Source of the DNA: Zetaproteobacteria bacterium
Lineage (GTDB): Bacteria > Pseudomonadota > Zetaproteobacteria > Mariprofundales > Mariprofundaceae
NCBI GenBank assembly: GCA_021545645.1
Contig: JAJRWP010000046.1
Span: 1-33,690 of the forward strand
DNA length: 33,690 bases
Direction: 5' to 3'
How positions within the stretch are numbered: the stretch's first letter is position 1; every line of letters begins with the position of its first letter. Positions 8,298 through 15,321 of this stretch are shown piece by piece. The translations under genes were made by a program, and so were the position numbers. The notes beneath the pieces were generated by a model that was not told the DNA's origin, searched no databases, and saw only the letters and a program-made list of their open reading frames with translations.

Positions 8298-8320
8298 ACT
8301 GGTAATTTCCGAAGGTGTAA

Positions 8321-10213
8321 ATGATGACAACAACTGATCCCGTGCAAACCACGTTTGCCGACTTAAATTTAATTCCGCCACTGCTCAAGGCACTACAAGA
8401 CGTAGGCTACGAATCGCCTTCGCCGATTCAGGCGCAAACCATCCCGCTGCTGCTCGAAGGCAAGGATGTGCTCGGTCAAGCGCAAACAGGAACCGGCAAA
8501 ACCGCCGCTTTTGCACTGCCGCTGCTGTCGCGCCTTGATTTAAGTCAAAAAACGCCGCAAATCATGGTACTGGCTCCGACACGCGAGCTGGCGATTCAGG
8601 TGGCCGAAGCATTCCAAACCTACGCGCATCATTTAAAAGGCTTCCATGTGTTACCGATTTACGGCGGTCAGAGCTACGATATTCAATTGCGTCAACTCAA
8701 GCGCGGTGTGCATGTTGTGGTCGGCACGCCGGGGCGGGTGATGGACCATATGCGCCGCAAAACCTTGAATTTAAGCAATTTGAATGCGTTGGTACTTGAT
8801 GAAGCGGATGAAATGCTGCGCATGGGTTTTATCGACGATGTGCAATGGATACTTGAAAAAACGCCGGACAACCGCCAAATCGCACTTTTTTCGGCAACGA
8901 TGCCGCCAGCCATCCGAAAAATCGCCGAAAGGCATTTGAATAATCCGCAGCAAATCACCATCAAGGTAAAACAAGCCACTGCCGAAACGATTCGTCAGCG
9001 CTACTGGATGGTCAGCGGCGGTCATAAATTGGATGCGCTGACCCGTATTCTTGAAGCCGAACCGTTTGATGCCATGCTGATTTTTGTGCGTACCAAAATT
9101 GCCACCGAACAACTGGCGGAAAAACTGGAAGCACGCGGTTATGCCGCTACTGCACTGAATGGTGACATCGCCCAGAAACAACGCGAAATCACCGTCAACC
9201 GCCTGAAAAAGGGCAAGTTGGACATTCTGGTGGCCACCGATGTGGTCGCACGCGGACTTGATGTGAAACGCATTTCGCATGTCATTAACTACGACCTGCC
9301 GCACGATACCGAATCCTATATCCACCGCATCGGACGCACTGGCCGGGCCGGTTGCCAAGGTGATGCGATTCTGTTTATCACACCGCGCGAAAAGCGCATG
9401 CTGTACACCATTGAGCGCGCAACGAAAAAGCAAATCGACAAATTCGAGATGCCGACCACCGAATCGATTAATGACAAACGTATTGCCGAATTCAAACAGC
9501 GCATTCGCGAAACACTGGCCTCGGATGACGATTTAACGCTATTTGCCGACATCGTCGAACAACTGCAAACAGAAAGTAATATTCCAGCCAACGAAATCGC
9601 CGCTGCTCTGGCAAAAATGTTACAGGGCGACAGGCCGCTGCTGCTCAAAGACGAACCGCAACGCAAAACACAGCATCAACGCTCGGACCGCAATCCGCGC
9701 TTCGATGCGCCGGAAGACAAACGCAAGCGCGTACGCAACCTTTCACCCGACGAATACGCAGACGACGAACGCAAATCGCGCAGCACACCACGCCGCGAAC
9801 GCGCACCGCAGCAATTGAGAAACGGGCCGAAGCTGGCGCACGGCATGCAGCGCTACCGTTTGGAAGTCGGCGAAGCCCACGGCGTGAAAACAGGCAATAT
9901 CGTAGGCGCGATTGCCAATGAAATCGGTCTGGAAAACGAATTTATCGGCCAAGTGCAGATTATGGACGACCACACCACCGTGGATTTGCCCGAAGGCATG
10001 CCGAAAGCGATTTTCAAGGATCTGCAGCAGGTGTGGGTGTGCGGGCAACAGCTCAAAGCATCGTTGATTTCGGCAGAGCCCGGCGGCGCAAAAAAACCGA
10101 GAAAACGTTTCAAAGCCGCTGGCGACGAGCGGCGACCGGGGCACAACAGACCGGACCGCAAACGTTCATCCAATCAAGGCGGAAAGAAGCCGCCAAGACG
10201 CAAAAAAACATAG
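8321..10213 (+). CDS. deaD: ATP-dependent DEAD-box RNA helicase DeaD/CsdA
   Basis: A 630-residue DEAD-box helicase. The core (about residues 10-375) shows the Q motif (SPIQAQTIP), AQTGTGKT at 54-61, PTRELA, TPGRV, LDEADEML, FSATMP, VATDVVARGLDV and HRIGRTGRAG. A helical linker and a basic, Arg/Lys-rich stretch follow. Then comes a DbpA-type RNA-binding domain (RLEVGEAHGVKTGNIVGAIA to WVCGQQLKASL), and the tail is very basic (GGKKPPRRKKT). This layout and length fit DeaD, which acts in ribosome assembly and mRNA decay in the cold. Two ATGs are in tandem at 8321 and 8324; GAAGGTG is better spaced for 8324. It converges with def, six bases apart. Confidence 0.95.
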   Translation: MMTTTDPVQTTFADLNLIPPLLKALQDVGYESPSPIQAQTIPLLLEGKDVLGQAQTGTGKTAAFALPLLSRLDLSQKTPQIMVLAPTRELAIQVAEAFQTYAHHLKGFHVLPIYGGQSYDIQLRQLKRGVHVVVGTPGRVMDHMRRKTLNLSNLNALVLDEADEMLRMGFIDDVQWILEKTPDNRQIALFSATMPPAIRKIAERHLNNPQQITIKVKQATAETIRQRYWMVSGGHKLDALTRILEAEPFDAMLIFVRTKIATEQLAEKLEARGYAATALNGDIAQKQREITVNRLKKGKLDILVATDVVARGLDVKRISHVINYDLPHDTESYIHRIGRTGRAGCQGDAILFITPREKRMLYTIERATKKQIDKFEMPTTESINDKRIAEFKQRIRETLASDDDLTLFADIVEQLQTESNIPANEIAAALAKMLQGDRPLLLKDEPQRKTQHQRSDRNPRFDAPEDKRKRVRNLSPDEYADDERKSRSTPRRERAPQQLRNGPKLAHGMQRYRLEVGEAHGVKTGNIVGAIANEIGLENEFIGQVQIMDDHTTVDLPEGMPKAIFKDLQQVWVCGQQLKASLISAEPGGAKKPRKRFKAAGDERRPGHNRPDRKRSSNQGGKKPPRRKKT

Positions 10214-10219
10214 CCAGTC

Positions 10220-10723
10220 TTAGGATTTAGCCATTCGGCGCACCAAATCGCCAGTGGAAAGCACGCGATCAATGAACAGCACGCCGTCCAAGTGGTCGAT
10301 TTCGTGCTGAATCACCCGCGCCTCGAATCCGCTGCTATCCAATTCCTGCACCGCGCCCGTAACATCCTGATAACGCACGCGAATCGAACGGGCGCGCGCC
10401 ACCACACCGACCCATTCCGGTACCGACAAACAACCTTCGCGGCCCAGCACCTTTTCCTGCGAAAATTCAATAATTTCAGGATTCGCCATATACAGAAGGC
10501 CCTGATTGCGACATTGATGCCGCGCCAACGTGCAATCAACAACCAGCATACGCCGGTTTATCGCCAACTGCGGCGCGGCAATACCGACACCGCCGGGACC
10601 GCTACGCATGGTGTTATCAAGCATTTGGAACATCCCCTGCAAACCCGCGTCAAAAGCCGTAACTGGCTTTGCCGCCCGTCGCAGGCGTTTATCGGGCAGT
10701 GTTAAAATCACTGGAATATTCAT
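10220..10723 (-). CDS. def: peptide deformylase
   Basis: A 167-residue metallohydrolase that removes the N-formyl group from nascent proteins. All three family motifs are present: GVGIAAPQ (residues 45-52), EGCLSVP with metal ligand C98, and QHEIDHLDG with ligands H140 and H144 and catalytic E141. The second motif is EGCLS as in type 1 enzymes. The usual partner fmt is not here; instead the gene follows a gcvR-like gene by 24 nt in the same direction. The ribosome site before the ATG at 10723 is weak. Confidence 0.96.
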   Translation of the reverse strand: MNIPVILTLPDKRLRRAAKPVTAFDAGLQGMFQMLDNTMRSGPGGVGIAAPQLAINRRMLVVDCTLARHQCRNQGLLYMANPEIIEFSQEKVLGREGCLSVPEWVGVVARARSIRVRYQDVTGAVQELDSSGFEARVIQHEIDHLDGVLFIDRVLSTGDLVRRMAKS

Positions 10724-10747
10724 GCCGTCAATGCGCAGAAAGGCGTG

Positions 10748-11284
10748 TTACAGTATTTCCCCGTCGAGTTCGTGTACTTCAATATCTACGGCCAATTTGT
10801 CAGCCACAGCCTGCAAATTCGCGCGAATTTTATCCGTATTCCCGCCTGCAGCTACTTCCAGTGCCATCATGTACAGGCTGTTGCCACCCTCGTCCTGCTG
10901 ACTGCGTGTCGAAAGATCAACCACCGCCGCATCCAGCGCCGCCAAAACATCCGTCACCGCATGCACAATACCCGGTTTGTCCGAACCGCTAACCGTCACC
11001 ACACAATCAGGCTCTGGCGCACGCCGCGCGAATTCGTCTGCTGATAGCACCAGCGACTGAACATGCAAGCCCGTCTGCTGCTCCAAATGCGCCATCGCCG
11101 CCTGCAATTCGCCCAATTTGCTTGATTCGCCCAGCGACACCATCAACATCATCGCAAAACGGCCACGCAACGCCGTCATTGAAGAATCTTCGATATTCGC
11201 ATCCAGTTCAAGCAGCGCCCCAGACACATCGCGCACAATACCGGCACGATCCTTGCCGGAAATGGATAATAAAACTGTGTTCAT
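10748..11284 (-). CDS. GcvR-like protein with two ACT domains
   Basis: A 178-residue protein made of two ACT domains. The first begins VLLSISGKDRAGIVRDVSGA (residues ~3-75). The second begins CVVTVSGSDKPGIVHAVTDV (~92-170). This is the GcvR layout: in E. coli GcvR binds GcvA and represses the glycine cleavage operon when glycine is low. No gcv genes are in the window, so the role is inferred from architecture. The ATG at 11284 has GGGAGG upstream; the frame is open 78 nt further but without a ribosome site. It probably forms an operon with def. Confidence 0.8.
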   Translation of the reverse strand: MNTVLLSISGKDRAGIVRDVSGALLELDANIEDSSMTALRGRFAMMLMVSLGESSKLGELQAAMAHLEQQTGLHVQSLVLSADEFARRAPEPDCVVTVSGSDKPGIVHAVTDVLAALDAAVVDLSTRSQQDEGGNSLYMMALEVAAGGNTDKIRANLQAVADKLAVDIEVHELDGEIL

Positions 11285-11431
11285 AAGGCCTCCCGCCCTG
11301 CTGGTATCACAGGCGCACAACATGCTCGCCACAAAAGAGGAAGGTACAACGTCGCTCTGCATCCCGCCACAGGAAAACGACTAGCGCGAGCAGAGGGCGG
11401 CAAGCTGGCAAACCGCAACACCTGCCTCGCA

Positions 11432-11447
11432 TGTGTGGTACATCACA
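11432..11447 (+). promoter_or_regulatory. CRP-type palindrome upstream of microprotein A
   Basis: TGTGT-GGTACA-TCACA matches the CRP consensus TGTGA-N6-TCACA at 9 of 10 positions. Its centre is 57 nt upstream of the ATG at 11497, a distance that suits an activator near -41.5 with a short leader. A 10-bp palindrome, TACCTAGGTA, follows at 11474-11483. Other CRP/FNR-family regulators recognise similar half-sites, so the regulator is not certain. The rest of 11285-11496 shows no other gene. Confidence 0.55.
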
Positions 11448-11496
11448 GATTGAAACACCTGTTTATGCGATTCTACCTAGGTATTCGGAGGCCATC

Positions 11497-11607
11497 ATGA
11501 ACACATTTTCTTCCAACCCTTATAACTGTAAAGCCGAATTAGGCCCGGTCGGCTATGTGATTTTATTTTTCGCGCTCATGGCGGTGGCTTGGCTTATCAG
11601 CGCTTAA
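11497..11607 (+). CDS. 36-residue single-span membrane microprotein (A)
   Basis: A 36-codon ORF with a strong ribosome site, GGAGG at 11487-11491, five bases before the ATG. A short polar N-terminus (MNTFSSNPYNCKAE) is followed by one hydrophobic helix of about 20 residues (GYVILFFALMAVAWLISA). A clear terminator follows at 11632-11664. It resembles the microprotein at 19857-19961: both have YN near the N-terminus and GY..LF..LM..AW..S through the helix, with 9 identities in 18 aligned helix positions. Both are preceded by CRP-like sites. Size and topology recall small accessory subunits of respiratory oxidases such as CydX or CcoQ, but I recognise no known family, and such a role is only a guess. 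Confidence 0.7.
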   Translation: MNTFSSNPYNCKAELGPVGYVILFFALMAVAWLISA

Positions 11608-11631
11608 AAGAAGTCGCGCGGCGGGCACAAA

Positions 11632-11664
11632 AAAAGCCTGCAAGCACCAAGCTTACAGGCTTTT
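11632..11664. terminator. bidirectional intrinsic terminator
   Basis: A stem of 14-nt arms (11632-11645 and 11651-11664, one mismatch) closes a five-base loop. The A-run starts on the left arm (from 11629) and the T-run on the right, so it can work for both the microprotein gene (+) and secG (-). The core of the stem is AAAAGCCTG paired with CAGGCTTTT. Confidence 0.85.
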
Positions 11665-11701
11665 ATCGGTTTTTACTTAAAATATTCTGTTACGAGATAG
11701 C

Positions 11702-12076
11702 TTAATTGGCTGCCGGAAGATCGTCGGCAGCACCACCCGTACCCTTCAACTTGGACGGATCGAAACCACTGCGGCCATCGGCTGCTGGCAATGTGTTCTG
11801 CTGGGCAGGCTGTTCAATCACCTGATCGCTGACCACCGATTTCACCTGCTTCTGCGAGAAAAAAGCCAGCGTCAGGCTGGTAAGCATGAACAAACCAGCA
11901 ATACCGCCCGTCACTTTACCAAGAAAAGAACCGGAACCACGGCTACCGAATAGCGTTTGCGCGCCACCGCCGCCAAACGAGACGCCCATATTGGCACCTT
12001 CACCGCGCTGCACCAAGACCAGAATAATCAGCGTTAACGCGGCAATAATATGAATCGAAACAATCAGAATAGTCAT
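11702..12076 (-). CDS. secG: protein-export membrane protein SecG
   Basis: A 124-residue subunit of the SecYEG translocon. The first membrane helix (ILIVSIHIIAALTLIILVLV) is followed by the family signature QRGEGANMGVSFGGGGAQ and LFGSRGSGSFLGKVTG. A second helix (GLFMLTSLTLAFF) comes next, then a polar tail of about 45 residues ending DDLPAAN. It starts three bases after the tpiA stop, the common proteobacterial tpiA-secG pair. No tRNA-Leu follows it, unlike the arrangement in many relatives. A bidirectional terminator lies downstream. Confidence 0.95.
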   Translation of the reverse strand: MTILIVSIHIIAALTLIILVLVQRGEGANMGVSFGGGGAQTLFGSRGSGSFLGKVTGGIAGLFMLTSLTLAFFSQKQVKSVVSDQVIEQPAQQNTLPAADGRSGFDPSKLKGTGGAADDLPAAN

Positions 12077-12079
12077 GCT

Positions 12080-12853
12080 TTATGCTCCTGCGGCCACGCT
12101 GGCGGCGGCCTGCACAATCTTCGAAAATGATTCGGCCTGCAAACTCGCACCACCGACCAATGCACCTTCCACACCCGCACAACCCATCAGTTCCGCAGTA
12201 TTTTCAGGCTTGACGCTGCCGCCGTACAACACACGGCAATCGTGACCGAGGCGGGTCAATTCTTCATGAATAAAAGCATGCGTTTCGGTGACTTGTTCCG
12301 GCGATGCGGTTAATCCGGTACCGATGGCCCAAACCGGCTCGTAAGCAACGGTTAGCGCTGCACCTTCCGGGGCATCCTCCAACACACTCAATTGCTGACG
12401 CAATACGCTGTTGGTTTCACCGTCTTGGCGTTCTTCGAGATGCTCGCCGACGCACAGAATCGGCTCTAAACCGTTTTCCCATGCTGCATTCAGCTTTTTG
12501 CTAATCAATTCGTTGGCTTCGCCCATAATATCACGGCGCTCGGAATGGCCGACAATCACATAATGACAACCGGCATCGCGCAACATCACCGGACAAATAG
12601 AGCCGGTAAATGCACCTTTCGGCTCATGATAAACACTCTGCGCGCCTAACTGGACGCCTTTTTGACGAAGCGGCTCGGCCAGCGGGTGCAGCAGGGTAAA
12701 CGGCGGCATCAGCGCCACCTCGATGTGATCCGGAGCCGGATTTTCGGCAAGTTCGGCAACAAATTGCTGCGCTTCTTCAAGAATCCCGTTCATTTTCCAG
12801 TTGCCGGCAATCAGATGGCGCCTGGGGCTGGTGTAGTTTCCGCTCTGGCTCAC
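12080..12853 (-). CDS. tpiA: triosephosphate isomerase
   Basis: Glycolytic enzyme interconverting dihydroxyacetone phosphate and glyceraldehyde 3-phosphate. 257 residues, with substrate lysine K20 in AGNWKMN, catalytic H103 in YVIVGHSERR, catalytic base E172 in VAYEPVWAIGTG, and the phosphate loop in LYGGSVKPENT. I chose the GTG at 12853 because AGGAGGAAACATC sits exactly before it. The frame stays open to 12889 but without a ribosome site. A candidate sigma-70 promoter lies at 12912-12939. It is coupled to secG. Confidence 0.96.
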   Translation of the reverse strand: MSQSGNYTSPRRHLIAGNWKMNGILEEAQQFVAELAENPAPDHIEVALMPPFTLLHPLAEPLRQKGVQLGAQSVYHEPKGAFTGSICPVMLRDAGCHYVIVGHSERRDIMGEANELISKKLNAAWENGLEPILCVGEHLEERQDGETNSVLRQQLSVLEDAPEGAALTVAYEPVWAIGTGLTASPEQVTETHAFIHEELTRLGHDCRVLYGGSVKPENTAELMGCAGVEGALVGGASLQAESFSKIVQAAASVAAGA

Positions 12854-12911
12854 GATGTTTCCTCCTGCAAAACAAACCTGAAAACGCACTCAACGGCGTC
12901 AGGGGGACGGG

Positions 12912-12939
12912 ATTGTAGAAAAACACACGCACAAAGCAA
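12912..12939 (-). promoter_or_regulatory. candidate promoter for tpiA-secG
   Basis: On the minus strand TTGCTT (12934-12939) and TACAAT (12912-12917) are spaced by 16 nt. The -10 matches 5 of 6 consensus bases; the -35 is weak. This would give a leader of about 50 nt before the GTG at 12853. The rest of 12940-13105 shows no gene or clear terminator for the upstream secreted-protein operon. Confidence 0.4.
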
Positions 12940-13105
12940 GAAAAAGGTTGATTTCTTATTTGTTGATGCCGCCCGCTACTGCAAACGCAGATGCGATAAG
13001 ACTTGTTGGTATTCAGTCTCGATTCGCCGCAGTCAGAAATTCTTCGATTCAAAGTCCGCGCTGAATTTACACAACTGGTACGCTAGCTTATTTTACCTAG
13101 CCCTC

Positions 13106-14368
13106 CTACTGCACGGTATAATCAAATCCGCCAAGAGGATTCTTCGTCACAGCGATATTCGCCACCGGCACTGGCGATGCATTACCGCCTGAAAACCTAG
13201 GTGCAGCAAGAACCCGCGAAAAAGATTTAACCGCTGTTCCCGCCTTAATCTGCACCGTCGCCGTTTCCGGTCGCGCTGATCCGCTATAATAATTGACCCC
13301 GACAGCATAGTTTCCCGGTTGAATTGTATTGCATGCAATAAAATAGTGTTCGGGTCCAAAACCCCATGTGTTGTCCACATCCAGAAAGCCATTCACGCCC
13401 TGTCGCCGTGCATAAAAAACATGTGCGCCGCTAGGCTCGAACACATGCAAATCCACATCTGTTGCATGCGTCCAAGTTAGGGTAACGGTAACTGCGCCGC
13501 TAGCCAACGTCGCCTGTGGATATTGCAGACTCTGTAACATCGCCGACATATTGGACAAAATCATTGGCTGGGTAGAAAAACCGCGCATATAGTGCTTTGT
13601 AAAACTATGACCCATCACATCCTGACTGGTGCCGTCTCCGGCATTCGTCACATTGGCGGGTAACGGCGGCACAATACCCGGCACACCGAGAGCTGCGGCG
13701 GCTGTAATCGCACCAATCACCAAATCCTCCGAGGCCGTCACATACGGGCCGCCACTGGCCACAAAACTTGCCGGTGAGGCCACCTGCACATTGCCAACAT
13801 TCGCGGCAAACTGACCACTCAAAGCACTATACGCAGCATTGGCATAGAAATTCCCTTGCGAGTGCGACACAATCAACACTCGCTTGCCTTCCTGCAATGC
13901 TGGTCGATAAATAGTATTCAGATGGCTCTGCAAATCGGCATCGTTCGCATAGACTCGCGTTGTCGCCTGCGCCGCGATATTCTTCATCGCTTGCTGAAAC
14001 CACGTCGGAGCAATGTCGATACTTGCCAGCAACCGCCAGAAATAGCTGGTGGAATCCCCCCTTTTCTGAATATACACCTCTAATAGCTGCCTTAGGCCGG
14101 AAAGAGAGCCGGGGCCAGTCGCCCCGCCATTGTCGGCATAGGCCAGCTTAAATGGCGCAAGTTCGGCGCGAAGGGTAGAAGATGCAGGCAGTGAATTCTT
14201 GAATGTATTTTGAAGTTTCAACATTGATACCTTGGCTCCATATGGAGTGTTAAACATCCCATTCCCATAAACAACCAGCGTCTTACCTTGACATATCGTG
14301 ACAGCATATGCCGAATTTCCGATGGCAAGAAAACTGGCAAGGAAAATAAATCCAATAATTTTTTTCAT
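13106..14368 (-). CDS. secreted alpha/beta-hydrolase (lipase/esterase-like) with C-terminal DUF2135-like domain
   Basis: A 420-residue protein with a Sec signal (cleavage after NSAYA, residue ~22). Residues ~30-260 look like an alpha/beta hydrolase: a strand LVVYGNGM, then the nucleophile elbow VLIVSHSQGNFYANAAY with Ser170 in a GxSxG-like SHSQG, an aspartate near 215 and histidines at 254 and 259 as triad candidates. Residues ~288-375 (VTLTWTHATDVDLHVFEPSG, DNTWGFGPEHY, PGNYAVGVNYYSG) match the beta-sandwich found in YfaP/DUF2135 proteins. It is the last gene of a three-gene operon, nine bases after its neighbour, with an AGGGGG ribosome site. The natural substrate is unknown; hydrolase activity is inferred. 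Confidence 0.72.
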   Translation of the reverse strand: MKKIIGFIFLASFLAIGNSAYAVTICQGKTLVVYGNGMFNTPYGAKVSMLKLQNTFKNSLPASSTLRAELAPFKLAYADNGGATGPGSLSGLRQLLEVYIQKRGDSTSYFWRLLASIDIAPTWFQQAMKNIAAQATTRVYANDADLQSHLNTIYRPALQEGKRVLIVSHSQGNFYANAAYSALSGQFAANVGNVQVASPASFVASGGPYVTASEDLVIGAITAAAALGVPGIVPPLPANVTNAGDGTSQDVMGHSFTKHYMRGFSTQPMILSNMSAMLQSLQYPQATLASGAVTVTLTWTHATDVDLHVFEPSGAHVFYARRQGVNGFLDVDNTWGFGPEHYFIACNTIQPGNYAVGVNYYSGSARPETATVQIKAGTAVKSFSRVLAAPRFSGGNASPVPVANIAVTKNPLGGFDYTVQ

Positions 14369-14377
14369 ATAGCCCCC

Positions 14378-14809
14378 TTAGTTCGGCATCGCATTGGGGT
14401 TGAATTTGCAACCCTGGATCCCCTTCGCCAACGAAGAAAACCCTCTTCCGCTCAAGTTCCGATTCGCCTGTATATACGCACGAGATCGCAGCGCCGTATT
14501 CATGATAACTGCATCAAGTAGTTCCGAGTACCGGATAGCTTCTCCTGTGTCTGGATTCGGATAGATATACCACAGACAATCAATCGCTTTCCCCATTTGC
14601 ACGGCGGCGTCGTAAACCAATTGTTTGTCATTCGATAGCAGCAACATATTCTGATTATCCTGCGCCATTTGCCTTAGCGCCGCCCGCGTCTTCTGCGAAT
14701 TGGGGAATGTGATCGCAATCCAACGCTGCACGTCGTCGCGCACCCCGTCGCCGTCCGAATCGATGCCTGCCAGTGTCAGTTTTCCCGCCGGGCCGGGATC
14801 GGGCGGCAG
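14378..14809 (-). repeat. duplicated C-terminal domain, copy 1
   Basis: This segment encodes the domain from LPPDPG to the stop and is similar at DNA and protein level to copy 2 at 14896-15321, 512 bp away. Long runs match between the copies, for example GCACGAGATCGCAGCGCCGT near 14477 and near 15003. The pair indicates a tandem duplication within the operon. Confidence 0.8.
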
Positions 14810-14884
14810 ACTGTCAAGCACATCATCTACCGCCCGCGCCGAAGCGCCAAAAGAAAATAACACCATGAGAAATATCGCGCACAT
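14378..14884 (-). CDS. secreted protein, stand-alone paralogue of the HYR protein's C-terminal domain
   Basis: A 168-residue protein: Sec signal (cleavage after ASARA, residue ~18), then one domain running from LPPDPG to CKFNPNAMPN. It contains a calcium-loop-like stretch, GIDSDGDGVRDDVQRWI, of the thrombospondin type 3/dockerin kind. The rest is helical (KTRAALRQMA, MNTALRSRAY) with two cysteines that could pair. The same domain ends the upstream HYR protein, including the final NPxAMPN. I chose the ATG at 14884, with GAGGCGGGG upstream, over a TTG at 14899. It lies 11 bases after the HYR gene and nine before the hydrolase gene. I do not recognise the domain; it may be a secreted partner or inhibitor in the same system. 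Confidence 0.75.
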   Translation of the reverse strand: MCAIFLMVLFSFGASARAVDDVLDSLPPDPGPAGKLTLAGIDSDGDGVRDDVQRWIAITFPNSQKTRAALRQMAQDNQNMLLLSNDKQLVYDAAVQMGKAIDCLWYIYPNPDTGEAIRYSELLDAVIMNTALRSRAYIQANRNLSGRGFSSLAKGIQGCKFNPNAMPN

Positions 14885-14895
14885 TATTCCCCGCC

Positions 14896-15321
14896 TCAAT
14901 TCGGCATCGCATCAGGATTGAACTTGCAACCCTGTTTCTCATTTCCAATCCCCAAACTAGCTATCCCTCTTCCGCTTAAATTTCGACTCGCCTGCATATA
15001 TGCACGAGATCGCAGCGCCGTATTCATGACCATACTTTCCAACAAGCTTCCAGTATCGTAGGAATTGATCGGATCAATATATTCTATACATTCAGTTGAC
15101 ATCCCCATCCGAATAAAGGCATCGTAAACTCGTTGTTTATCGTTCGCCCATAGCAGCATATTCTGAAAATCCCCTGCCATCTGCCGCAGCGCCGCCCGCG
15201 TTTTCTGCGAATGGGGGAATGTGATCGCAATCCAACGCTGCACGTCATCGCGCACACCGTCATTATCCGAATCGATACCTGCTAATGTCAATTTGCCAGC
15301 AGCACCGGGGTCGGGGGGCAA
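14896..15321 (-). repeat. duplicated C-terminal domain, copy 2
   Basis: Encodes residues 335-475 of the HYR protein. It corresponds to the whole mature part of the neighbouring 168-residue protein (copy 1, 14378-14809). Both copies begin LPPDPG, share GVRDDVQRWIAITFP and MNTALRSRAY, and end PNxxMPN-like before the stop. Confidence 0.8.

Noticed and set aside
11474-11483. TACCTAGGTA as a NarL/NarP site
   Set aside because: NarL/NarP sites are heptamers with a two-base gap; this palindrome has no spacer and only loosely fits.
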